A model generated the notes under the pieces. That model searched no databases and was not told the origin of the DNA. It saw nothing but the letters and a program-made list of their open reading frames with translations. From NCBI GenBank assembly GCA_964023205.1, contig OZ026845.1:2986001-3050000 (forward strand): DNA of 64,000 bases, read 5' to 3'. Within the stretch, counting starts at the first letter, position 1; the number at the start of each line of letters is the position of its first letter. Of the stretch, positions 38,836 through 52,066 are shown one piece after another. This stretch comes from Lutraria lutraria (taxonomy: Eukaryota > Mollusca > Bivalvia > Venerida > Mactridae). The position numbers and the translations under genes are program-made.

Positions 38836-38930
38836 ATGACCTCCGAATAGGACTACCTGTCATTAATGACCACGTTTTGTCTTTCTTAAGGACGGCCTAT
38901 GTTCACATGTTTGACTATATTTGAACGTAT
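38836..38930 (+). repeat. dispersed repeat, diverged copy (family of 60088-60252)
   Basis: The segment aaatgacctcc...acctgtcattaatgaccac, then ttttgtctttcttaaggac, ggcctatgttcacatg and tttgacta follows the same order as 60176-60252. The family is unnamed; the GGCC(A)CCTGTC...GACC pairing suggests a decayed element. Confidence 0.55.
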
Positions 38931-39249
38931 TGTTGGACTTTGGGTTACTTGAACAGACTCTATTTTGTCTACTTACATCTTTTCGAAGTGTTGATCGATT
39001 TGTTGGCGAAATAAAACATTACAGTCATTATCTGAATCAACTAACGAAGTGTTATTACGACTGAAGCGATTTTATTGCCACGTTTATTGCATGTGTCTCT
39101 CATAAAACGGTGGGAATGATTCATATTAACGTGTTTTGTATTGTTTTCAAATAAAAACATACCCGCGTGTGTGTATTGAAAATAATTGCGTTGAATATGT
39201 ATTTCAAATCAATATGATTATGGCTTCTATAAACAATTAAGTTCACTTC
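38931..39249. other. no gene seen
   Basis: AT-rich sequence between the dispersed repeat and the SINE; nothing recognised. Confidence 0.5.
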
Positions 39250-39492
39250 GAATGATGGTTTGTTTGTTTATATCGAGTTTTACGCCCCTTTTCAACAGTC
39301 AGAGACAGTTCACCTAACCATCTTTCCTGGGAAGAACGTGTATTAGACTCCCATCCTCTGTAAGCAAATGTCTACTTTCTCACATAAAGAGACATGGTCA
39401 GCAGCTGGGTTCGAACCAACGACTCTCTATCAGTGACAGGTTACAGTGATTTAAAGTAAGCGATCTTAACCACTCGACCACGGATGCGGGTC
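39250..39492 (-). mobile_element. near full-length tRNA-derived SINE, minus strand
   Basis: On the minus strand the head starts near 39492 (ccgcatccgtggtcgagtgg). It has an A-box tggtcgagtggtta (39480-39467), a long spacer and a B-box ggttcgaaccc (39417-39407). The body follows with gtagacatttgcttacag and gatggttaggtgaactg. The 3' end ctgttgaaaaggggcgtaaa is followed by actcgatataaacaaacaaa. The V-type spacing between boxes and the GGCGTAAAAC-(AAAC) end match SINEs I recall from bivalves. This is the best-preserved copy in the window. A one-codon-per-box tRNA function is not plausible because the cloverleaf is broken. Confidence 0.75.
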
Positions 39493-40495
39493 TCAAATGA
39501 TGGACATTATCTCTATTTATTGTTGGCTTTGTAAAATATAGTTTACTTATGTCAAGAACGTTGCTTCTCTGTTGCTAGGAGAGTACAGGTTCATGTACCT
39601 AGTCTTGATAAGGTGGCTTTTGCCTTTGTTTAGAGGAAGGCTTGAGTAAATACTATAGATGGCTTGACGTAACTGGATGAAGAGCCGTCATTGACGATCA
39701 TTTGAAAAGAGGAGATTGATTCGAAAGGCAAATATGTAGGATTTATTATCCTAGACGACTCATGCGTGATATGTGGTTCATTTAACCAGGACTGATATTA
39801 TAGCACATTTAATTCTTCACTTATATTATCTAAGTATTCAAAAAGTAGAGGCACGCCCATATTGACAGACTCTGGTTGAGAGTAAGAGGGCGGGAGATGT
39901 GGAAGAGGGCGGTGTCAATGATAAAGTTAAGTTTTGTATAAAATCAAGTATTCCGGGTTGAACCGGTGCCTAACATACGGCTTATACAACATAGACCAGA
40001 CTCCACTCTGATACGTATCATATGAAACCTGTATAAAAACTTTCAATGCAAAATAATATGTTACCCACAGATAATTCTTGTAACAACAGATAAGAAACGA
40101 AGGAGAATGCTATAATTCATGCCTAGTTGATAAAAAAGAAAGAATGAATAGTGCAGGGAAGAATGTTAAATTTAATACGAAGATAAGCCTAAGCGACGTG
40201 AACAATAGACTTTTTTGTTTCTTATCGAGCAAAAAAATGTCAGTTTACATAATGCTAACAGTCGACCTCTAGATTGTAAAGTATGGTATGTAAGTAAATA
40301 TAAATATAATTAAGATAATACGCTTGACTCTGATTGATTTGGAAAGTAAACATTGAATATATATATCTCAGTTAGCGAACTAGGCTCAGATTTATTTTTT
40401 ATCCTTATACAGTGACCATCTAGTATTTGAACTAAGTTGTGATACAACATTCTTGTATTCACTCTGTAGTACGATGATTGTTTAATTCATATGTA
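39493..40495. other. no gene seen
   Basis: AT-rich sequence; nothing recognised. Confidence 0.5.
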
Positions 40496-40628
40496 CAGTA
40501 AAACCCCTGACAATCGGATAATATTTCATGTACCATTTTCTTAAGAATTTCTCTGAAAACCGGAATTCTCAGAAAAACGGATTTTTGGCTTAGTCCGGAA
40601 GAGGTCCGGTTTGTAGGGGCTTTTCCTG
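40496..40628. mobile_element. pogo/Tigger-like MITE, 133 bp
   Basis: The left end cagtaaaacccctgacaa (40496-) and the right end read in reverse, caggaaaagcccctacaa (40628-), form about 23-base imperfect inverted repeats continuing into tcgga / ccgga. The CAGTAAAACCCC terminus resembles pogo-type Tc1/mariner elements. A TA precedes the left end, but the right flank is TT, so the duplication is decayed. No coding capacity. Confidence 0.6.
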
Positions 40629-42560
40629 TTTATGCCTGGCAAGTTAACATTTTTCATATTACAATCTGCTGACTCATTGTTCATAATTGTTTGTTTGTGG
40701 CTACTTGGCGAAGGAAGGATATGTAGGTAAAAAAACCTTTTCTTTCCATTCTTTCTATCAGCATACCCTTCATACATGGAGGTAGAATGTCCCCAAATGT
40801 CTCGTTACAGAGTTTTAAATTCCAATTAATTTACGATAACACCATAATAGGAAATTAATGGATCCCAACAAATCTATTTCGTTAAAAAATATTTTATACT
40901 CGTAATGTGAATGAAATTTACGATAAAGATGGAATCAGAAACGTGTTTTGTTTACGTTGATCCACAGATACCCAGCATTAAATGATACAAAATCTAGATA
41001 CGAGATTCCGAAGTTGATAATAAACAGCCGAGAGATTTCGCATGAATAATTAAACACTGGTGACACATGAAATGCACCAAGAACAGTAGTTTGTAATTCA
41101 ACAGGTGTTTATAATTAGTTTTTTAATCTTCTGAAGTTTTATGAGCCCTGTGATCATGTGACATTAATGTCACCAATTCTCTGAGAAAAAAATCTTGAAA
41201 TATTCATTTTCTTGTCACTCCGACATGTGGCCATCAATGGGAAAGTCCATTGATCAATTCTATTTTTTTAGGAGATGAATCAGTTTGGAGCAAAAACTAA
41301 TAAAAAAAATTGTCGGAGTTTTTACTAAATGCACAATGATGCTGATGATAATGATGTTTGTGATGATGATGATGATAAAGCTAATAGTTTCGTACTAAAG
41401 AATTTACTTTTACCAACCTTAAGGTCGGTACCATACATAAAGGTCGGTCGAGTAGCCTTGAACACGCCTATTTTGTCTGGCCAAGTAAGAATTAACAATT
41501 CATCGTCCACAATGTCCAGAAACGAAGAATAGTGTGAATAGTTTGTGTTTAATTTAAACTACATTTGTATTGTAAGGTAACATTATTTTCCACGATGATG
41601 TTTTTTTACTAATTTTATCATAAGTCCATCTTTGTACACCGGGGTCTAAATTTGTTATATCCTATAACAAAATGGACCACATATGGTGTCTGCTATTATC
41701 AAAATGTTATACAAAACCTGCAACAATTCATTCAGAATGCCTCGTGTAATATAAATAAACTATACAATATTTGACTGCATAGTTTTAGAGATAGATTTAT
41801 TTATGACCTCATTGAATTGTAGATTTTCGTCAGAATGATTATAAATTAAATGCCGCTGTGACTGAGCATAAGCAAACAAAACACTTCATTTTCAGTGAAA
41901 TTCACCTATTTTTGTCTTTCCAGTTGGTAGATCATTAAAAGATATAAACTTTTCTCATTCGAAAACAGAAGTTCCGGGTATATACATTTTTATACGACCA
42001 ACGTAATTAAAAATAGACCGTTAACTATTGGAAACATAGGAATTAACAAGAAACTGTCAGACAGTTTAGAATTCAGAGTGATAACTTGGGTTGTAAATGT
42101 CTGCCACAGTCACAAATCCACTTATGGTACTCTTCTCGTGACGATGAAGAGTTTTGTATGAATATGCATGTAATCCAACATGTCTACGAACGAGGTATAC
42201 TCATACAAATTACGTATGCCTAATTTTAGGCAAAGTAATCAAACAGACGACACTGTCATGGCTCAGAGACGCTTGACATCTGATGTAAATGATCTGGGTG
42301 ATCCAGACGATTGTGTCGTCTGAAGAAGCACCAGATATTCAAATAATCTCCCGAGAAAACATAACACGTAAAACAAATTGATTTGTTTGTTTTCTACAAA
42401 CCCGTATGGTCCTGACTGATGTTTCCAACAATGGAAAAAACGTCTGTCAGAATTCAGGGTCGTCAGGCTCCGGGACCGAATCATAAATTAGAATCACAAA
42501 GTAAATTTATGGGGTACTGTTTAACTGCAAAATGCATTTTTCAAACATTCTTGTCGTAAA
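40629..42560. other. no gene seen; GAT microsatellite near 41338-41381
   Basis: A GAT-rich imperfect triplet tract lies at 41338-41381 and explains an acidic open frame there. A minus-strand frame at 42263-42484 is slightly GC-richer, but it has no recognised domain or splice context. Confidence 0.45.
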
Positions 42561-42784
42561 ACAACAACGACGACGACATCAACAACGACGACGACAACAA
42601 CAACGACGACAGCAAAAACGACGACGACAACTACGACGACAACAACAACAATAACGACGACCATAATAACAACAACGACGACGTCGACGACAACAACGAC
42701 GACGACAGCAACAACCACGACGACAGCAACAACGACGACAACAACTACGACGACGTCGACGACAACAACGACGACGAAAACAAC
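42561..42784. repeat. ACG/ACA trinucleotide tract
   Basis: About 224 bases of imperfect acg and aca triplets, with interspersed tcg, ata and agc. On the minus strand it opens a poly-valine frame that is an artefact of the triplets. Confidence 0.95.
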
Positions 42785-44329
42785 ACGCACCGGCGCACCG
42801 GTTTTTTTGCAGACTTATTATTAAGTAAAATGATCCAAACCCTTAATAACCCTATCTATGAGAGACAGCCAGGAGCTCATTGTATAGATAGTTGCCTAGG
42901 TTAAAGCTACCTTGTAATTTTAGGCAGCCAGATAGTCGCAATGTCTTTTAGAAAAAAAGCTAGCCTACATTTTGTCTAGCCTATTTCTTGTTGATCAATG
43001 AATGACAAACTCTGTTATTCTCCTTATAACTGATTGTAATAGTTATACAAACAGACGAGACCCAGTCTTCAAGAGGTAATCATCTTTAATACCGATATAA
43101 TTAGTTTTCGCTGTTTCTTAATGGCATAATTTCAGGTCATTTTCCACGTATTTGGCTGTAAGTCGTAAGCCCGGTATTTTCTCTTCCTAGTTGTCTGTAA
43201 GTGGGTAAAGAGTTCTAGTTTATTTTTGATATTGTCACGTGACTATCGGTTAATGTACATTCAAGGGTTTATAGCGAGTTTTTAGAATGGCTTAATGCTT
43301 TTTATTCAAAATTGACGCAATTATAGCAATACTATTATAAGACAAAAGAGATAATTTCAAACATTACATTTATTAAATTTTGTAGTAAATCCATTGTTGC
43401 TCACCGTACCAAATTTGTTACAAAGTTGTTATGTAATAAATCGTTTGCCAAGAAGTGTTCTTTGTTAAATAACTCGAAATGCTTAATGTGGCTGGTTCCC
43501 ATACTCAAGGTTACTTTTCCTTTTGTTTGATATACTTTAGTCCTGTGCATAAAATATCACTTTGTCATAGTCAATAATCGTGACCTCTCCACTTTTACTT
43601 ATTCCAGTGTTTGGTAATAGTTTGTTATAGTTCATGGAATTAAAGCAACGTAATCGTTGGAATTCGTGACTACGCATGCGTAGGAATGACTAATTGGTTA
43701 TATCATGCCGCAGGTACAATCAGAAAATTGCGTGATTATATCTGCAAAGGACGACTTCATTTTACAATGAAAAATTCATAAACACATTGTTCTAGTCAAT
43801 TCGACATGAGTGAATTAATTATACATCGGGACTTGTAGATCATGACGAATTGCACAGGGGATGGAATACGTGTGTCTCATTGCCTGCAATGATATCACTC
43901 GTGAATTTCACCGACATTGCGTGAATAATTCATATCCTAGCTTAATACAGCGTGTTGAGTATTGACGCAGTTGAATGAGCAGATTTCCTATAAATCAGAT
44001 TTTTTTTAAATTTAGGTTTTTTCCCAAACTTGATATTTTTCTATTAGCCGAGGAAAAACATTTTGAAATTAATTAAATAATTTTATCTTGTTTGCCACGG
44101 CTCGCGTTTTGTGTTATAAAACATGCTTCCATCTTTTTTCTAATTGATTGGAATAAAAAGTTCACTCACGAAGTTTTAGTGCGTTTTCTTATACCGACTA
44201 GCCTCCTGATGTTTGCATATCCATACTGTTTCATGTTCCTTTACATCCCTAATAGACAATACTGTTGTTGGCTGGGACACTCACAGGGTCCATCGATAGT
44301 TCTATAGGTTACCAATGTACTGATATCAG
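42785..44329. other. no gene seen
   Basis: AT-rich sequence. A single gtcacgtgac palindrome occurs at about 43236. Nothing else recognised. Confidence 0.5.
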
Positions 44330-44441
44330 CACTCAAATCTCAACACTCAAAGCAGGTCACTCAAATCTCAACACTCAAACCCCGTAACTCAAATCCCATC
44401 ACTCGAACCCTATCGCTCAAATCCCAATACTCAAATCTCAG
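44330..44441. repeat. 14-bp tandem repeat, about 8 units
   Basis: Unit cactcaaatctcaa, eight consecutive copies of 13-15 bases with substitutions (cactcaaagcaggt, cactcgaaccctat, cgctcaaatcccaa and so on). Confidence 0.85.
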
Positions 44442-47124
44442 CGGAGTATATGGTCAGAAATGTTCAGAAATGACCGTGGTTCCTTCTTGGGAATTTTGAC
44501 ATGTTGGGAATTTGCTGGTTCCTTGTGAAGGGTAAATGAGTACTCGTAAGATTACAGTCCATGGAAATGGGTTAGGTGAGCCAGCCGTCGTATATAATTG
44601 AAATATCGTTGAAAGACGGCGTTTGAACCTACTGAAATAAATATAGAAAAGTGTACCAGTATATAATGCGTGTACAGTGTAATTTAGTGACAGAATATAA
44701 ATGTAAATTAATTCCTAAAATAAGAACTTTACTGTCTACAGACGTCTTTTACTTACATATTATATCATTACTAAACATTTGTCTCGCATTGCGAGTCTAT
44801 TTCAGAAGCTTTGAATATCGGAATACAGCATTTAACTACTTTATGCTTCCTACATACAGTAGTTTTACGGTAAAATTACGTACATCCTCGCCTTTGTTGT
44901 TTAGTAAATATGATCAAACAATACTTCATTGTTTAGACGAGTATAACATTTATTGACGAAAGTTTACCAAATTGGACCTACAAAACTTCAAAGGTTGCTT
45001 AACAGTTCTTTTCAGATTTGGCAAAATATTGTCTGACAATCCGAGGAATGCCTTTGTGCTACGCCAAACGTTCGAATGTATTTTTTAACGGCCACTTAAA
45101 AATGTAAATTTGAATTTAATGAATAGTTCAACTTTTTTTGTTGTTGTTGTTGTTTACCACAAAGGAATGTACATTTAAAATCTCATGACGTAGAGTTTTT
45201 ATACATTTTTATATTCACGAGTTTAAGCACTTTTTTCATAAAAAAAGAAGAGTAGCATTTTGAATTAACAAAGGCCACTATTTCTAAAATAAGCTGTACA
45301 CTGTTTTCCTTTGACTAGAAAAGTAGAAGACATAGTTTTGCTTTCATCTATATTATTTTAGACACTATGTAGTATGTACCCACTCACAATTAACTTAGTA
45401 GACGTAAATAATTCTTGTAATATTACTGAATTCAATTCCAGTTCACGAGTACTAAAGTATGAATTCGGTTGTTGTATATTTTCATATTCAGGAATGATGA
45501 ATAAATTCAACATTAAGCGACAGTAAGCCATTGAAGTGAACCGTTTTAAGTTTTCTTTTTAAGTTTTTATGTCAATCTTGGGATAATAAGTTCAACAAAC
45601 ACTATAAAATGTTCAGCATTTACTCACACTGGAACCAATAAAATAAATTATGAGTATATTGGTCACTTTTTTAACACCAGATCTAGTCCTATGTCCATGG
45701 TTATATTATCGTTGTTAGGTCAGAATGAATAAGAATATAGTCGTGTGTATGGTTACCAGTCCTACCCTACTTTTTGGCGAAAACCTTTACATTTCTAAGG
45801 ACAAAATCACAAATACGAACATGTTTGGGGACGAATCGTTCCTCGTAATTATATTATGGCATGTTCACAAAAAAGTAGAAAATTAAAACAAAATTCAGAT
45901 CCACCTACCCGGATTGTGTTGGCTTAATGACTCTAAATATGATTATATTCTAGCATTTACGAAGAAGATAGAGTTGAGTTGAAACATATAAAATATTATA
46001 TAAAAAACAATAGATATACAAAAAGGTAATAGGACGAAAATTATATGCTTGAGATTTAAAACGAATAAGTTGTCTTAATGAAATTCAAGTCATTTAAAGC
46101 TTTACGACCTTCTGTGTAAATTATGAAGATAAACATGTCATTCTGTCAGCCAAGCTCTTGAACTAACAGATTATAACCACATTGGCTTGACAAGGTACTT
46201 AACGACTGGAGCAGTGAGAGCTGTTCAAACAAATTCTGTTTAAATGCTGCATATTTCGCCTTTTAACCAACACGTTGCTACCACTTTCTTGTCGATCTTT
46301 GAAGCAGTATTTGTTTGTTTATAACCAAATCCTCGTAAAATACCGTAACACTTGTATATGAGCACCTTTCTTGGGGGGCGTGATCAATGTTTATAACTTT
46401 ATTGTGATATTGACTTATAATAAATTGAAAATTGATCGCACGTAGACGCAATAATGTATGATAAACAGAATGTAAGTCAGTTTGGATTGGCTTGTATATC
46501 ATAAGTTTATATCTGAAAGAGGGAACAACGTGTGGAATTAAAACTTTACATCAGCCGGTAGTGTGGTGATAATTTCATTACTGGGTGCTGACGATTTAAA
46601 CTCGTAGAATTATTGAAGGGATCGTTTTACCAAAATATGTTAGATTATTGATTAACTTATAAACTAAATCTCCATTTGAGTCAGTTTATTTTGAATTTTT
46701 TACTGCCGTTTGCTGGTGACTAAAACGTGCAGTAATTCAGATGTAACCATGCAGTCTCAAGCATTATGGAGAAGTTAGCATGTGGTAGGTAACACATTAG
46801 ATTGAAGCTTACCTCCACATGCATGGTTGATCGGAATTAGACACATATGTTGGATTGAATGTTCGAATTATCAACATTATAATTAAATAAGTATATCCAA
46901 GCTAATTAAAACCTTGAAACATTGTTAGTTTCACCATGTTATTCTCCTGTAAAACGAGGCTAAACATGATTTACCTCTCAGAGAGCACAATGCCTTGCAG
47001 GCAAAACTTAATTGTATTACAATTATCAACACACTGAAACATGTGTTTTTTACCCGCATCAAATAAATCGTCAGAACTCGATTTTAATCGAACAAGGTCG
47101 AAATTAAGCCCATCTTGTTTTTCA
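44442..47124. other. no gene seen
   Basis: AT-rich sequence with a short (TTG) tract around 45139-45155. A 101-codon frame at 44651-44956 has no recognised feature. Confidence 0.45.
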
Positions 47125-47330
47125 CTGAAGTCACGTCACACCAACAGCCTGAGTTACTTGGCGACTCTTCCAGCTTATACGGCGGTGGAATGTCCAAGTT
47201 CTACATCTAGATAGAACCACTGACCGGCCCTAAGCCAACTGGACAGCTTCCTCACATGTGTAATTTGTTAGACCCCGGATGGCGATCAAACTCACAGAAG
47301 TAAAGGGCTTTGTGATTTCTTGCTCGATTC
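47125..47330 (-). mobile_element. mollusc-type SINE relic, minus strand
   Basis: Reading plus-ward, gtcacaccaacagcctg, ttacttggcgactcttccag, ggcggtggaatg, atagaaccactgaccggcc, taagccaactggacagcttc and ctcacatg follow the reverse strand of the SINE body also seen at 3602-3849. The tRNA-like head at the high-coordinate end is badly worn (about 47265-47325). Confidence 0.65.
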
Positions 47331-50300
47331 AATACAGAAACAATTAACACTGGACCACGACCCCCCCCCCACTCCCACATAGGTCAATAGACGATCTTCA
47401 TTTGAGAACTGTGACAAACATTTAAAATTTTCAAATTTAAAGACTTAAACTTTAACATTTTAAGTATTTATGAAAGACACAATAAATATATAAGACGGTT
47501 AGAGTTTGGTCCATTGATATTTTGGTATGGGCTAAATATGATTACTTCAGATTGACACCTTAGTCCTAAAGTTAATCAAATTATACACATAATTATATTT
47601 GGCAGTAATCTGTTGTTATTTTTGTGGTAGGAAAACGAGGATATTAAACTTAAAATTGCATAATTTGTATTCGTCTGTTTATGATAGATTATGCCACATG
47701 TCAATTATAAGTTTATCAACAAATATTAAAGACATCTCAATTATTATCAAGTTCCGTTCTGTTCAGTTCAGTGCGGTAAAGTTGTCTTGGAATGTAATGT
47801 TTCGTTCGTCTGCCACTTGTTGAATTTCCTCGACTGATTATTGTGGGAACTTTTCATGCAATGTTTACGGTCTAACACTTAAAATAAACATTTAAAAAAA
47901 CCTAAGTCTTATCGCTACTAAACTTGACTTCATTTTTTGGTACAGTTCACACAGGAAAAACTACTTCCTACGCGCGAATATCGCACGTTCTTTATGTATT
48001 TTGTTATTTATTTACAATGGTAGCATACATTATAAACTGAAGTGGCAGTTACGTAAAACTGACTGTTTATCTACATTTATTGTTTACATAAAGCTACTTT
48101 TATTCACCACTTCCAGAACATATTACTTTGTCTCATTTTATTTTCTTGGTAAAGCGAAGTTCAATTTTTATTGCTCCTTTCTATTCACGTGACATACAAT
48201 TATAAAACACTTTACTGTTGTTTAGATGGTTTTTATTTGAATTCAAGTATTAAGTTACATACACCATGTCAAATTCCGTGAAATGTTTAACATATTTAAA
48301 AAACTAAGAAATGATTGAAGTTTTGTTTGATTATTTCGTGTTAAATCGCAATTCTCCAGTCTCTTATCATGTAGAATCTTTCAACTGCAGTTAAATATTC
48401 AGAGTAACTAATTTTATGATTCTGGTGTTTTTCCCCGTCTCTTGTTATGTATTTTTTATGACGTAGATGAAAGCTGAATGACAATCATTAAACATCACCA
48501 GAGTTTTCATTTTGCCAAGATTATGTTAATCAGTATATACAATAGGGTAAAAAATCCTTTGATCCAATTTTAAAGTCATATATTTAATATCCTTGATATC
48601 AAAAACTTGGCAACTTTCTGAATTTCGGGGAATAACAAACGCGATACACCTGCTGAAGTTTTTGGATTTTGAAATTCATTTTCGTACACTGATAAGACAT
48701 GAATTGAATTCTCATGATTGATATTTTAACTTCCGACAAACCAGTAAATAGTGATTGTGTTTTATTTATATCATTCATAAATCCTATCTGAAATATTTCA
48801 GGTATTCTTTGCCGTTAATTTGAATTTTCTCCGTCAATCGATTACCTGAAGAAAAGTAACTTTCCCTGTCATTAGATCCGGTTCGCGTCAAATACTGAAA
48901 TTAGTCAGTTCATTTTCCGGTTTGAGATAGATCCGGTTCGAATTACGCCAAAACCGGTTATCCAATATTTTCATTTTATGAAATTAGTTCCTAAACTCTA
49001 CGTACATTTCACTTTATTGATATGATTTTCCTCTCTGTACACAAACTGTCCCAAGAGGATGTTTTTACTGGATGATTTAAACAGTTGGTAAAACACATTA
49101 TCGTGTCGTTTTTTTTAAAGTTTTTTTTTTAACAAATTTAGATCATTTTTAATTTCTCTTACATTATTTTATCTTCATATTTCCCCTAAATACTGAATAG
49201 AGTGGGATCTCTCCATGTATAACGTGTTCGGATAAAGAAAAGTGTGCGTTAATCGACCGTCATGTTTGAATCAGAGACTTTCCGATTGGCGAAGTTATGT
49301 TTAAAAAAAATCCACTGTATATCTCGAAAATTAATGTTCTCTGTAATGGATGTTTTCTAAATATATCTATCAATGTTAATGTGTGTTTATATCTGTGAAC
49401 ATTTTGAACACATATGTTTGGTGTATATTTTAATCATTGTATTTGACACAGCGAAAAATATCCACAAAAAGTTATTTTCGTATTTATAGAATTAGAACGA
49501 TGACATTACATTATTCATTACTCAATTATTCTATTAAAACGCTTTACAATGAAAGCAATTAATTGGTGAAATAACATTTCTGTTATGTTAACAAGCATTA
49601 TTAATACTGAATCGAAATATATTATATGAGAACATTGTAAAACGACATGAAATTCAACCTTTACGAAGGCAGCATATATCATCGAATTAATCTACGACCT
49701 AATAATTAGTATTCAGCGCCAACTTGAGTTTTTTTCATCAAATCACGTTCGTTGATGAGTTGGAAAGAAATTTCAATCATGTTTTTCAGTGTACAAAGGT
49801 CGCCGTATATTAAATTAAATGAAGCGACAAATAAAACGTTGTAAACGAATACGATTAATCATTTGTAAAATCGATGAATATCTTTAAATGTCAGAACAAA
49901 ATATAAAATATTTAGTTACCCTAAACAAAATGTCAATATTCATTTACTTCAGTCAAATCTCGGATTGTTCTCTGAGCAAGGAAAGAAACGAATAAATCAC
50001 TCTTGTATTAGGTACAATCTTAGGCGCTGTTTCCCCCCCCCCCTTTTTATTTCTAAATATTATGCATGAAATGATTGTATGGTTCTCTGGACGGGGTATC
50101 AATACACGAATCATCATGTTTTCGTTCAGAGGTTCCGAAAAATATCTCGGCTGTTTCCGTTTAATGTCGTACATCTTCGAGAAAATCCAAGAAGAGTCAT
50201 TTTGAGACTCAATAAATCATGTAAGTACGCTGAAAGAACGAAAACACGTGAGTTGAAATGCCAAGTAATTACCTGTCAGTCAAAACTTAATTACCAATAT

Positions 50301-51809
50301 TTTAGTAGACGTTCCCCAGAGGGTGTTTTTTTTCTTCAAAAATTACATAGACAATGTGGGTCATGAATATTTTAAGCACTTTATCGACAAATTCAATCAA
50401 TCAAAGTCTTATGCTCGAAGACGGAAGTAAAAATAACGTTGTCCTTAAATGAAGATTTACGTAAAACCAACTTCAGTCGATGCTGTCAAATGCATTGGTA
50501 GCATCCTATCATCTTGCTAATAGTATACAAAATTCAGACTTTTATCTTGAACATCTGCTGACGACAGGTCCCTGATACAATAATCAGGCTAAAACAGATT
50601 TATTTACTAACAATTTTTGAAGTTATTTTTATCTATATTTATCTATGACATAGGCCCCAATTTCGCTTAACGTTAATGTTTAAATGTAACGAGAAAACAA
50701 GCAGTGCGACGTTGATAAACTGAACGAATCTTATGTCACGAAGACTTCCTTTAAAAGGTGAAAGTTGATAAATACAGTGTGTTGTTTTGGAAACACAGAA
50801 AAAAATATATCGGTTGTCCGAGTTGAATAGCGGCTTGGTGAATGTACCGAAAACTACATGCCGACGCACGCGAGATATGAAAAAGGTTTGGTCGTTGAAT
50901 AAATAATTTTGTTGTAGTTAAAGCAGAATTTGGACATGTTGACAAGGACGACTTGGATTTGTTTGTTGAGCATCGATTACACTAGATCATGCCAATTAGG
51001 TTTAAATTATAAATATTCTTGAATCAAACATTTGAACATTTCTTTCGTCAACGTATAAAGGATATTCATCAATTATATGCATACATTGTAATTGACGTTC
51101 CCTAAACGCGTTGTCGTTTATAATTACACAGAAATGATTCCCGGTCTACTTACATGCTACAATCAGCGCTGCTTTAAGTTCCGGGAGGAGGATTGGTTAA
51201 ACTGATAGGTACGATTAATCTAGATAAAGATTTATATAATTCTAGAGTTAAACTGACAATTTACTGAGTCTAAACAAAGCTGGAAACTTCATATCCCATT
51301 CATTTTTTCATGATAAACAAATTAATGTCGAGCAATAGACCACAGCGTCAATATTCAACTTATCAAATACGACAACAATTTAACATGATCTGAAATCTCC
51401 TTCTTGCTGATCTGCCGTATTTAAACAGCAAATTCCCTCTTCGTTACAGCCGCCCCTGGGATGCTGTGATCCTGATGTACTCAGTCTTATTTACATATCA
51501 AGTATCAAGTCTGACTTAACGTTGTATTGATCAGATAACAAAAGCCAGAAGCAGTGTTTAACATCGCTCATCACTTTGTATGATTGAGTTGTTTTAGCTT
51601 CGTTAAAGATATGGACTTCAACAAATTCTGTACTCATAGAACTCATAGAAAGTTAATATATAGATTCCTAACACATCATTATAACAATGTTTGCACTCAT
51701 CCACTATGTAAGCATTCATTTCTCACTTTTGCTGATTTTATTTATGGTGTTAATACACGTAACAGTGTGATTTCTGAATTTTTAGATATTTAAAAAAAGG
51801 ATGGGATGT
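47331..51809. other. no gene seen; minor repeats
   Basis: AT-rich sequence. It includes a gttccgttctgttcag pentamer-like tract at 47751-47774 (a possible retroelement tail, cf. 56488), a duplicated agatccggttcg at 48874 and 48929, and an 11-base C run at 50033. No supported exon. Confidence 0.45.
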
Positions 51810-52066
51810 TTTCCCAGCTAATTGCAGGAAAGTGAAACCGTTCAGTATCTGCATCTTTACAAGAACGATTTAAAGAGTAACCTAAAACAATACTTTCATT
51901 TATCATTAGCTAGCAACACATCGGATCATTTGGTGACGTTTCCAGCAAAAGGTGAGAAATTTACCAGGCTTATGCCTGAATGGAACCATCGAACGCCGTG
52001 TAGGAATTGAACTCAAAGCGGTGAGGAGCTAATGACCATAACCACTAATCCGCCGATACTCCTCAA
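51810..52066 (-). mobile_element. tRNA-derived SINE, second subfamily, minus strand
   Basis: On the minus strand the head has A-box-like ggattagtggtta (52051-52039) and B-box tgagttcaattcct (52015-52002). The body runs through ggttccattcaggcataag and tttgctggaaacgtcacc toward atactgaacggtttcac (about 51832). Its body does not match the 39250 type, so I treat it as a separate subfamily. The 3' boundary is uncertain. Confidence 0.5.

Noticed and set aside
42521..42790. Minus-strand 89-codon frame, nearly all valine
   Set aside because: It is the translation of the ACG/ACA trinucleotide tract and has no gene context.
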